Shown here: positions 1 through 6,022 of the stretch, in pieces
Layout: each line of letters starts with the position of its first letter
Numbering within the stretch: position 1 is the first letter of the stretch
Source: Actinomycetota bacterium
GTDB taxonomy: Bacteria > Actinomycetota > Actinomycetes > Nanopelagicales > Nanopelagicaceae
Length of the DNA stretch: 7,017 bases
NCBI GenBank assembly: GCA_947459935.1
Contig: CANHFN010000042.1
Coordinates: 1 to 7,017, forward strand
Direction of reading: 5' to 3'
Notes under the pieces: generated by a model
What the model was told of the DNA's origin: nothing
The model's database searches: none
Seen by the model: only the letters and a program-made list of their open reading frames with translations
Program-made: the position numbers and the translations under genes

Positions 1-813
1 CAGCAGTTATTGGCCCCGATTGTTAGCAACAAGAAGGTCGGTCAGTATCAACAAATCATCATAAATATTGGTGATTTGGCTAGTGTGTGTAAGCCAGGAA
101 ATTTTGTAGCGATTAATGTTGGTGGATCCTCATCGAGCATGGTTTTACGCCGTGCTTTTGCCATCTCCCGCGTTTCGATCAGTTCTACTTTCGGCGGCAC
201 TATGGAACTTATAGTCGCACCACATGGTCAAGGAAGTAAGTGGCTATGCGCACAAGGTGAAGGAGTTGTCTTAGACATAGTCGCTCCTCTCGGAACTGCT
301 TTCGGAATTCCCACAGAAGCTGTTCCAGTGCTTTTGGTTGGTGGGGGATATGGTTCAGCACCGCTTTTCGGCTTGGCAGAGGTACTCAATGCAAGAGGTT
401 GTCGTGTAGATATGTTGCTTGGTGCAAGTACAGCATCAAAAATCTATGCACCGATGGAGGGCAAGAGGGCCGTTAACTCGATGCGCATCTATACAGAAGA
501 TGGCTCAATGGGACAGGCAGGTAGAGTCACAGATCCGATTCCAGAAATTATCAAAGACTTAAACATTGCAGTCGTTTACTCATGCGGGCCAATGCCCATG
601 TTGTCTGCCATAACTAAGATCACTGATGAATTCTCTGTGGTTCATCAGTGTGCAGTTGAAGAAGCAATGGCATGTGGCATCGGTGTGTGCATGACCTGTG
701 TCCTGCCCGTTCAAAATGAAGACGGAACTGTCTCGATGCTGCGTTCATGTATTGATGGTCCAGTGATGGATGGTTCCAAAGTTCAGTGGAGCCAAGTTGG
801 GAAACAACTATGA
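1..813 (+). CDS. pyrK: Dihydroorotate dehydrogenase electron transfer subunit PyrK (5' partial)
   Basis: This is the FAD and [2Fe-2S] subunit that passes electrons from dihydroorotate oxidation in PyrD to NAD+. The frame is open to base 1. A TTG at 10 could start it, but it lies immediately before the conserved N-terminal strand (APIVSNKKV), so the true start is probably just upstream of the window. Numbering from that TTG, the ferredoxin-reductase-like FAD motif is RRAFAIS at 47-53, the nucleotide-binding glycine loop GGGYGSAPL is at 111-119, and the reductase signature YSCGPMPML is at 190-198. Cluster ligands C222, C227, C230 and C247 have the spacing CX4CX2CX16C, as known in class 1B PyrK. 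The FAD motif has Ala where Pro is common (RRPF), a mild variation. The gene overlaps pyrD by 4 bp (ATGA), which suggests coupled translation and 1:1 subunit supply. The identification is firm; only the 5' end is uncertain. Confidence 0.95.
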   Translation, partial: QQLLAPIVSNKKVGQYQQIIINIGDLASVCKPGNFVAINVGGSSSSMVLRRAFAISRVSISSTFGGTMELIVAPHGQGSKWLCAQGEGVVLDIVAPLGTAFGIPTEAVPVLLVGGGYGSAPLFGLAEVLNARGCRVDMLLGASTASKIYAPMEGKRAVNSMRIYTEDGSMGQAGRVTDPIPEIIKDLNIAVVYSCGPMPMLSAITKITDEFSVVHQCAVEEAMACGIGVCMTCVLPVQNEDGTVSMLRSCIDGPVMDGSKVQWSQVGKQL

Positions 814-1760
814 GTTCATTAGATTTCTCAACCACAATCGGCAACACCTGGTTCCCTGCACCAACATTTACTGCCAGCGGTTGTGCAAGTTCAGGTCGTG
901 AATTGTCTCAATTTTTCCCACTTCGCGAAATGGGTGGGGTAGTCACTAAATCTGTAATGTCCAAGGCTCGTAACGGACGCCCAACTCCACGGATGGCTGA
1001 AACCCCAAGCGGAATGTTGAATTCAATAGGTTTACAGGGTCCAGGAATCGATGCCTTCATAGCAAAGGACATTCCTTACTTGGTAGAGCAGAAAGCACGA
1101 ATCATCGTTTCGATTGCCGGAGAAACCGTAGAAGAGTATTCAACTCTTGCGAGAAAGCTCCGCTCGGTTTCTGGCATCAGTGCCATAGAGGTCAATATTT
1201 CTTGTCCGAATGTGGAAAATCGAGGATTAGTTTTCGCCTGTGATCCTGAAGCATCTAGACGCGTTATTGATGGAGTTCGCCGGATTGTTGGTGGAGAGTT
1301 ACCAATAATTGCAAAACTCTCTCCAGATGTTACTGATCTTGTTTCTATCGCTCGTGGTGTTGTTGAAGCTGGTGCAGATGGGTTAGCACTGATAAACACT
1401 GTGCTAGGAATGGTGATTAACGTTGACACAATGCGTCCACATTTAGGGGGCAAGACTGGTGGACTATCTGGACCTGCCATTAGACCGATTGCTGTTAGAG
1501 CGGTGTATCAGGTACACGCTGCATTACCAAAGGTTCCAATTTTGGGAATGGGTGGAGTCTCCTCAGGCAAAGACGCACTGGAAATGATTTTAGCTGGAGC
1601 AAGTGGAGTCTCCATCGGCACTGCAAGTTTTGGAAATCCAACAGCTATCATGAAAATTCAAAGTGAACTGAAGCAACTTCTAATTGACCGAGGTTTCACT
1701 ACTCTTAAGCAAGCCGTCGGATATGCACATCGCGTAGAGTCTGAGGAAACTAATGCCTAA
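810..1760 (+). CDS. pyrD: Dihydroorotate dehydrogenase catalytic subunit PyrD, class 1B
   Basis: This cytosolic FMN-dependent TIM-barrel enzyme oxidises dihydroorotate to orotate, the fourth step of UMP synthesis, and works with PyrK. The protein is 316 aa, a usual length. Visible motifs are VVTKSVM around K47, MAETPSGMLNSIGLQ at 62-76 (substrate loop), and NISCPN with the class 1 catalytic base Cys132 (class 2 enzymes use Ser). FMN and phosphate contacts are AKLSPD around K169, GGLSGPA from 217, and GMGGVSSG from 246. I chose the ATG at 810, which overlaps the pyrK stop as ATGA and has a weak TGGGA at 798-802. An in-frame ATG at 786 would add eight residues (MEPSWETT) absent from the family and overlap pyrK further. 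The 3' end overlaps pyrF by 8 bp, and the PyrD C-terminal codons contain the pyrF ribosome binding site. Cys132 plus the adjacent pyrK makes class 1B very likely. Confidence 0.96.
   Translation: MSSLDFSTTIGNTWFPAPTFTASGCASSGRELSQFFPLREMGGVVTKSVMSKARNGRPTPRMAETPSGMLNSIGLQGPGIDAFIAKDIPYLVEQKARIIVSIAGETVEEYSTLARKLRSVSGISAIEVNISCPNVENRGLVFACDPEASRRVIDGVRRIVGGELPIIAKLSPDVTDLVSIARGVVEAGADGLALINTVLGMVINVDTMRPHLGGKTGGLSGPAIRPIAVRAVYQVHAALPKVPILGMGGVSSGKDALEMILAGASGVSIGTASFGNPTAIMKIQSELKQLLIDRGFTTLKQAVGYAHRVESEETNA
1743..1748 (+). promoter_or_regulatory. Ribosome binding site of pyrF, inside pyrD
   Basis: GAGGAA lies 4 nt before the ATG at 1753, within the last codons of pyrD. Together with the 8-bp gene overlap (ATGCCTAA) this supports the chosen pyrF start and coupled translation. 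Confidence 0.65.
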
Positions 1761-2454
1761 AGCACCAATCGTCCTAGCCGTTGACACACCTGAGCTTGCA
1801 ACTGCAGTTGAATGGGTAAAAGCTACTGAGGATCATGTTTCTGTTTACAAGCTTGGCTTGGAGTTTTTCTTGACTTTTGGAAGTGACGGCGTGAAAGCGA
1901 TCAAGGACGTAACCAATTCGGACATATTTCTTGATTTAAAATTGCACGATATTCCACACACGGTAAGTGGTGCAGCGAAGGCTTTGTCACACCTAGCGCC
2001 ACGTTTTCTCACTGTGCACGCTTCAGGTGGTTTTGCCATGATTAAAGCGGCGGTCGATGCTCTTCCGTTAACTCAAGTAACGGGAGTAACAATCCTTACC
2101 TCGCTCTCAGAAGATGATGTTGCCGAAATAGGCTACAAAGCTAACGCGCTAGATTCAGCAGTGGCTCTTTCTGGTATCGCCGTAAGAGCCGGAGCGGGTG
2201 CGATTGTTTGTTCTCCTTTAGAAATTAAGGCAATACGCGACCAAGTTGGTATGGGGCCGATAATTATTACACCAGGTGTGCGTCCGGCAGATGCCATCTC
2301 TAGTGATGATCAAGTGCGGACAATGACACCGAAGGATGCAATTGAAGCAGGAGCAAACTTTGTGGTAATCGGACGCCCGATCACGCAGAGTTGGAGCCAA
2401 GGATCACGTGCGATGAATGAACGTGCGGCACAAATAGCCTCAGAACTTATCTGA
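1753..2454 (+). CDS. pyrF: Orotidine 5'-phosphate decarboxylase, type 1
   Basis: PyrF decarboxylates OMP to UMP, the last step of the de novo pathway. The 233-aa length fits the short type 1 subfamily. The catalytic signature DLKLHDIPHTV starts at residue 61, giving the catalytic Asp/Lys set D61, K63 and D66. An early active-site Asp is seen in AVDTP (D11), and K33 in VYKLGLEFF matches the conserved Lys. GVRP from 175 and the phosphate-binding IGRPIT with G207 and R208 close the barrel. All catalytic residues are present. The gene overlaps pyrD by 8 bp, and the next gene starts 21 bp after its stop. From memory, the PyrF at this locus in Mycobacterium and Streptomyces belongs to the longer type 2 subfamily, so the type 1 enzyme in this conserved gene order is notable. 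Function is essentially certain from the motifs. Confidence 0.96.
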   Translation: MPKAPIVLAVDTPELATAVEWVKATEDHVSVYKLGLEFFLTFGSDGVKAIKDVTNSDIFLDLKLHDIPHTVSGAAKALSHLAPRFLTVHASGGFAMIKAAVDALPLTQVTGVTILTSLSEDDVAEIGYKANALDSAVALSGIAVRAGAGAIVCSPLEIKAIRDQVGMGPIIITPGVRPADAISSDDQVRTMTPKDAIEAGANFVVIGRPITQSWSQGSRAMNERAAQIASELI

Positions 2455-2463
2455 ATTAAAGGC

Positions 2464-2469
2464 TAGATT
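2464..2469 (+). promoter_or_regulatory. Possible -10 box for a leaderless mihF-gmk transcript
   Basis: TAGATT fits the actinobacterial TANNNT -10 pattern. It ends 6 nt before the ATG at 2476, so transcription starting at that distance would begin at or next to the start codon. The only purine-rich stretch upstream (AAAGG at 2458-2462) is 13 nt from the ATG, far for a ribosome binding site. No TTGACA-like -35 is visible at the expected distance. This is inference from a short motif that can occur by chance. Confidence 0.35.
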
Positions 2470-2475
2470 TGTCCC

Positions 2476-3351
2476 ATGGGATTGCCACCACAGTTAACAC
2501 TTGAGCAACGTCAAGAGGCGTTGATCAAGGCGTCAGCATCTAGAAAGCGTAGAGCAGAAGTGAAGATTCAGTTGAAAACGGGTGATATCTCGTTCGACAC
2601 AATCTTGGAATTAGCAAAGAGTGAAGATGCGATTGCGAAAATGCGTGTTAAAGAGCTACTTGAATCTTTATCAGGAGTAGGAAAAATAAGGGCACAAACT
2701 TTGATGGAGCGACTTAACATCTCTCCGACCCGTAGGATGCAAGGATTGGGGCGCGTTCAAATCAAACAGTTGCGCGAGGAGTTTATGAAGTCAGAGCATG
2801 CGTTAAAGCCCGGCAAACTCTTGGTTCTTTCAGGACCCGGAGGAGTTGGGAAAAGCACGATTGCCAAGAAACTGCGAGAAGCAGGTGACTTCTGGGTTAG
2901 TGTAAGTGCGACAACGAGGAAGCCAAGAGCCAATGAAGTTGATGGGCAAGACTACTTTTTTGTAAGCGATGAAGAGTTCACTAGAATGATCAACGCAAAA
3001 GAGTTTCTGGAGTGGGCTGAATTTGCTGGCAATCGTTATGGAACCCCACAAGAAAAAGTTGAGCATGCATTGTTACTTGGAAAGAATGTACTGTTAGAAA
3101 TAGAAATCGCCGGAGCAAAGCAGGTTAAAGCTCATCTACCTCAATCAATTCTTATATTTCTCGAACCGCCTTCATGGGAAGAGTTAGTCTCAAGGCTTGA
3201 GGGACGCGGCACTGACGGGCCAGATAGACGGGCCGAAAGGTTGAGATTGGCGCAGGAGGAGCTAGCAACGGCCTCATTTTTTGATGTGATTCTCGTAAAT
3301 GACCAGGTCGAGAGCGTGGTCGGAAAACTGATAGAGTTAGCCCAGAATTAA
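2476..3351 (+). CDS. gmk: Fusion of actinobacterial integration host factor (mIHF) and guanylate kinase
   Basis: One open frame of 291 codons carries two complete proteins that are normally separate neighbours. Residues 1-103 are mIHF, a nucleoid-associated DNA-binding protein: start [16 protein letters not shown], helix-hairpin-helix-like segment [16 protein letters not shown] (65-80), and the basic patch [10 protein letters not shown] (83-92). Residues about 111-290 are guanylate kinase (GMP + ATP to GDP + ADP): P-loop GPGGVGKST (120-128, Lys126, Ser127), GMP-site TTRKPR (146-151), DGQDYFFV (156-163), [15 protein letters not shown] (176-190), [11 protein letters not shown] (208-218), and the lid [10 protein letters not shown] (243-252). 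EIE replaces the usual EID, a conservative change. The linker is only about eight residues. The start matches the short mIHF N-terminus known from mycobacteria. No stop or frameshift is visible, and both halves look functional. The kinase would supply GDP/GTP, and the DNA-binding half may place it on the nucleoid, which is inference. An internal ATG at 2785 could yield kinase alone. Confidence 0.93.
   Translation: MGLPPQLTLEQRQEALIKASASRKRRAEVKIQLKTGDISFDTILELAKSEDAIAKMRVKELLESLSGVGKIRAQTLMERLNISPTRRMQGLGRVQIKQLREEFMKSEHALKPGKLLVLSGPGGVGKSTIAKKLREAGDFWVSVSATTRKPRANEVDGQDYFFVSDEEFTRMINAKEFLEWAEFAGNRYGTPQEKVEHALLLGKNVLLEIEIAGAKQVKAHLPQSILIFLEPPSWEELVSRLEGRGTDGPDRRAERLRLAQEELATASFFDVILVNDQVESVVGKLIELAQN
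2776..2787 (+). promoter_or_regulatory. Possible internal ribosome binding site and start for stand-alone guanylate kinase
   Basis: GAGGAG at 2776-2781 is followed by TTT and an in-frame ATG at 2785 (Met104), exactly at the mIHF/kinase junction. A product from here would be 188 aa, close to normal guanylate kinase length. The 3-nt spacing is short, and GAGGAG also encodes Glu-Glu at the mIHF C-terminus, so coincidence is possible. It may be the remnant of the former gmk start. Confidence 0.35.
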
Positions 3352-3374
3352 TCAGGGTTATTGATCAACGAAGC

Positions 3375-3378
3375 GGGG
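3375..3378 (+). promoter_or_regulatory. Ribosome binding site of rpoZ
   Basis: GGGG within GCGGGGAA lies 5 nt before the ATG at 3384. It selects that ATG over the out-of-frame ATG at 3388. It sits in the 32-bp gap after gmk, the longest gene-to-gene gap in the window, which holds no visible terminator. Confidence 0.55.
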
Positions 3379-3383
3379 AAACC

Positions 3384-3632
3384 ATGGATGGCATTACAAA
3401 TCCACCAATTGATGAACTTCTAGACAAGAGTGGCTCTAAGTACAGCCTCGTACTGTATGCGGCAAAGCGCGCCCGTCAGATCAATGCTTATTACTCCCAA
3501 CTAGGAGAGGGCCTTCTTGAATACGTCGGACCTCTAGTCGAGACACATGTGCACGAGAAGCCTCTATCAATCGCACTTCGCGAAATCAATGAAGGCCTTC
3601 TTACAATCGAAAACCTCGAGCCAACAGCTTAA
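3384..3632 (+). CDS. rpoZ: DNA-directed RNA polymerase omega subunit
   Basis: RpoZ is the small omega subunit that helps fold and hold the beta' subunit in RNA polymerase. The 82-aa protein has the actinobacterial omega pattern: [10 protein letters not shown] near the N-terminus (4-13), [20 protein letters not shown] (18-37) with the conserved AAKRARQIN helix, then [20 protein letters not shown] and the C-terminal [13 protein letters not shown] (61-73). The length is at the short end of the family, which is normal for omega. The start is the ATG at 3384 with GGGG 5 nt upstream. It lies between gmk and coaBC, its usual place in bacteria. In some bacteria omega forms part of a ppGpp site; nothing here shows whether this one does. 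Confidence 0.96.
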   Translation: MDGITNPPIDELLDKSGSKYSLVLYAAKRARQINAYYSQLGEGLLEYVGPLVETHVHEKPLSIALREINEGLLTIENLEPTA

Positions 3633-3635
3633 TTT
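3630..3635 (+). promoter_or_regulatory. Possible -10 box for a leaderless coaBC transcript
   Basis: TAATTT overlaps the rpoZ stop codon and ends 5 nt before the coaBC ATG at 3641. The 20 bases before that ATG are pyrimidine-rich next to the start and show no Shine-Dalgarno. The layout resembles that before mihF-gmk. The alternative is simple read-through from rpoZ with re-initiation. The evidence is weak. Confidence 0.25.
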
Positions 3636-3640
3636 CTCAC

Positions 3641-4825
3641 ATGTCACTGGTTGGCCGTGAAGTAGTACTCGGCGTTGGTGGCGGTATCGCTGCATACAAA
3701 TCTTGTGAGTTATTGCGTCGTTTGCAGGATCGTGGCTATAAAGTAACCGTTGTTCCTACTCCCTCTTCTCTCAACTTTGTTGGTAAAGCAACATGGGAAG
3801 CGTTATCAGGTCGGCCTGTAAATACGCAGGTGTGGGAAAACGTTCATACCGTTCCACATGTAAAGATTGCCGATACCGCGGACTTTTTCCTCATCGCGCC
3901 AGCAACTGCCGATCTCATCGCGCGACTTGCTACTGGCAGAGCTGACGATCTTTTAACTAACTTGGTACTTGCTTCAGATGTTCCCAAAATGTTGGTTCCG
4001 GCGATGCATCCTTCGATGTGGCTAGACCCAGCTACAGTTACAAATGTTCAAACCTTAAGAGACCGTGGATTTATTGTTATGGAACCCGAAGTGGGCAGAC
4101 TAACTGGAAATGATATTGGTCCCGGTCGTTTTCCAGAGGTCCCAAGGATTATTAAGAGTTTTGATGATGTTACCGGCAATATTCAGGACCTAGTCGGTCG
4201 ACGCGTTCTGGTTACGGCTGGTGGAACTAGAGAAGCGATAGATCCAGTTCGATTTATTGGCAATAAGTCTTCCGGAAAACAAGGTGTTGCAATCGCATTA
4301 GCAGCACGTAATCGAGGCGCGCAGGTTCACCTCATTGCAGCAAACTTTGAGACCTCACACCTGGATGGAATTGAAGTGAGTAAGGTTGAAAGTGCCGCTG
4401 ATATGCATGCAGTGTTGCTCGAGCAATTCCCCCAGTGTGATGTGTTAATCATGAGCGCCGCTGTGGCAGATGCTAAGCCAAAGAGTTTGTCCCTAGATAA
4501 AATCAAAAAGGCGCTGCTAGGTAGCATTGAACTTGAGGAGAACCCAGACTTGTTGGGATCGCTGATGTCGATCAAGAAGAATCAGGTAGTTATTGGCTTT
4601 GCCGCCGAAACTAAGGATCATCTGCAAGAGGCTCGCAGAAAGCTTGAAGCAAAGGGGCTTGATCTTATTTATGTTAATGACGTTTCAGGCGGGGCGATAT
4701 TTGGTCAAGAGCAAACTATGGGTACCATTCTCCTACGCAATGATGCGGACATAGCGGTCAAGGAAGTCTCCAAAGACGCTCTCGGAAATTTACTTCTTGA
4801 TCACGCCATCCGGCAGTTAGGTTGA
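3641..4825 (+). CDS. coaBC: Bifunctional phosphopantothenoylcysteine decarboxylase / phosphopantothenate-cysteine ligase
   Basis: CoaBC carries out two successive steps of coenzyme A synthesis: CoaB joins 4'-phosphopantothenate to cysteine using a nucleotide triphosphate (CTP in bacteria), and CoaC, a flavoprotein, decarboxylates the product to 4'-phosphopantetheine. The length, 394 aa, is normal. The CoaC half (about 1-180) shows GVGGGIAAYKS (11-21), catalytic His73 in VPHVKIADTADFFLIAPATAD, PAMHPSMW (120-127) and RLTGNDIGPGR (153-163). The CoaB half (about 185-394) shows VTAGGTREAIDPVRFIGNKSSGKQG (191-215), SAAVAD (272-277), KIKK (287-290), ELEENPDLL (297-305), IGFAAETK (318-325) and DLIYVNDVS (341-349). 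Two CoaC motifs differ from the E. coli form: His123 replaces Asn in PxMNxxMW, and TGN replaces the Cys-containing ACG. It starts 8 nt after rpoZ without a clear ribosome binding site. Confidence 0.95.
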   Translation: MSLVGREVVLGVGGGIAAYKSCELLRRLQDRGYKVTVVPTPSSLNFVGKATWEALSGRPVNTQVWENVHTVPHVKIADTADFFLIAPATADLIARLATGRADDLLTNLVLASDVPKMLVPAMHPSMWLDPATVTNVQTLRDRGFIVMEPEVGRLTGNDIGPGRFPEVPRIIKSFDDVTGNIQDLVGRRVLVTAGGTREAIDPVRFIGNKSSGKQGVAIALAARNRGAQVHLIAANFETSHLDGIEVSKVESAADMHAVLLEQFPQCDVLIMSAAVADAKPKSLSLDKIKKALLGSIELEENPDLLGSLMSIKKNQVVIGFAAETKDHLQEARRKLEAKGLDLIYVNDVSGGAIFGQEQTMGTILLRNDADIAVKEVSKDALGNLLLDHAIRQLG

Positions 4826-4828
4826 ACA

Positions 4829-6019
4829 ATGTCAAAGCGCCTTTTCACCTCAGAGTCAGTTACTGAAGGTCATCCAGACAAGATTGCCGATGCAATATCG
4901 GATGCAGTTCTAGATTCGCTTTTATCTCAAGACACAAAAAGTCGCGTTGCGGTTGAAACCCTCATAACAACAGGTCAAGTTCATGTTGCTGGTGAAGTGA
5001 CAACAAATGGTTATGCAGATGTAATGGGTATTGTGCGAGACACGGTTTTGAACATCGGCTATGACTCATCTGATAAAGGCTTTGATGGAAACAGCTGTGG
5101 TGTTTCTATTTCTATTGGGCAGCAATCACAAGATATTGCACAGGGTGTAGATGATGCCTATGAACACAGAGTTGCCTCGGCAGTTGATCCATTGGACCTG
5201 CAAGGCGCTGGCGACCAAGGTTTGATGTTTGGTTACGCATGTGATGACACGAAAGAGTTGATGCCTCTACCTATTTGGTTGGCACATGCTTTAGCACAGC
5301 AATTGACTAAAGTTCGTAAATCTGGAGCTCTGCCATACCTTCGTCCTGACGGAAAAACTCAGGTAACAATTGAGTATGACGGAGATCGCGCAATTGCATT
5401 GAATACCGTTGTTATTTCTAGTCAACATGCAGAAGAAGTTGATGTAGTTAAGAAGTTAACACCAGAGATTATTGAGTATGTGATTGACCCAATCTTGTCG
5501 ACGATTGATCTTCCTAAGTCAGATCTTCGGACATTGATTAACCCAACTGGACGCTTTGTAATTGGTGGACCGATGGGTGATGCTGGGTTAACTGGTCGCA
5601 AAATTATTGTTGACACATATGGCGGCATGGCCCGACATGGCGGGGGAGCATTTAGTGGAAAAGACCCATCAAAGGTTGACCGCTCTGCTGCCTATGCGAT
5701 GCGCTGGGTAGCAAAGAACGTTGTTGCGGCCGGACTTGCAACCAGATGTGAGGTTCAGGTTGCTTATGCGATTGGAAAAGCACAACCTGTTGGTGTGTTC
5801 GTAGAAACTTTTGGAACTGAAAAAGTTCCTGTAGCGAAAATTCAGGATGCCGTTCTTTCGGTCTTTGATCTACGACCAGCAGCAATCATTAGGGATCTTG
5901 ATTTACTTCGTCCAATCTATTCGCTAACAAGTGCCTACGGTCACTTCGGTCGTGAACTTCCTGAGTTTGCTTGGGAAAAAACAGATCGAGTAAGTGCGCT
6001 CCAAGACGCAATCAAGTAG
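4829..6019 (+). CDS. metK: S-adenosylmethionine synthetase (methionine adenosyltransferase)
   Basis: MetK makes S-adenosylmethionine from methionine and ATP in the cytosol and works as a tetramer. The 396-aa length is typical. The N-terminal [20 protein letters not shown] (6-25) holds catalytic His15 and Asp17. The ATP-site hexapeptide GAGDQG is at 126-131, followed by [27 protein letters not shown] (238-258) and the P-loop-like [16 protein letters not shown] (271-286, Lys278) complete the active site. The C-terminal [14 protein letters not shown] (380-393) is also conserved. No key residue is missing. The ATG at 4829 is 3 nt after the coaBC stop, with only a weak AGG at 4819-4821, so translation probably follows from coaBC. 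There is no room for a leader, so no SAM riboswitch directly precedes it. The following gene, priA, is in the same frame after the TAG stop. Confidence 0.97.
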   Translation: MSKRLFTSESVTEGHPDKIADAISDAVLDSLLSQDTKSRVAVETLITTGQVHVAGEVTTNGYADVMGIVRDTVLNIGYDSSDKGFDGNSCGVSISIGQQSQDIAQGVDDAYEHRVASAVDPLDLQGAGDQGLMFGYACDDTKELMPLPIWLAHALAQQLTKVRKSGALPYLRPDGKTQVTIEYDGDRAIALNTVVISSQHAEEVDVVKKLTPEIIEYVIDPILSTIDLPKSDLRTLINPTGRFVIGGPMGDAGLTGRKIIVDTYGGMARHGGGAFSGKDPSKVDRSAAYAMRWVAKNVVAAGLATRCEVQVAYAIGKAQPVGVFVETFGTEKVPVAKIQDAVLSVFDLRPAAIIRDLDLLRPIYSLTSAYGHFGRELPEFAWEKTDRVSALQDAIK

Positions 6020-6022
6020 TCG

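Noticed and set aside
10..12. TTG at 10 as the true pyrK start
   Set aside because: The frame is open back to base 1, and the TTG lies directly before the first conserved strand, so the gene most likely begins outside the window.
786..809. Longer PyrD start at the ATG at 786
   Set aside because: It would add MEPSWETT, which is not family sequence, and extend the overlap with pyrK. The ATG at 810 gives the normal N-terminus and an ATGA junction.
620..847. Open frame on the - strand over the pyrK end and pyrD start
   Set aside because: It is the antisense shadow of two well-conserved genes, with no recognisable protein features. The same applies to the - strand frames at 1076-1480, 1845-2039, 2218-2400, 2830-3066, 4327-4575, 5422-5628, 5652-5885 and 5941-6123.
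3352..3383. Terminator or operator between gmk and rpoZ
   Set aside because: The gap contains the palindrome TTGATCAA, but it is only 8 bp with no loop, T-run or GC-rich stem. This is too little to call a site.
3506..3604. Direct repeat GGCCTTCTT occurring twice in rpoZ
   Set aside because: Both copies encode the conserved Gly-Leu-Leu in EGLLEY and EGLLTI of omega, so it is a coding coincidence.
4826..4828. SAM riboswitch in front of metK
   Set aside because: Only 3 nt separate coaBC from metK, and the upstream sequence is conserved CoaB coding sequence. There is no leader to hold a riboswitch.
5976..5984. A-run near the metK end resembling a slippery heptamer
   Set aside because: The zero-frame codons are GAA AAA ACA, not the required phase. 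They encode conserved Glu-Lys, and metK ends normally at 6019.
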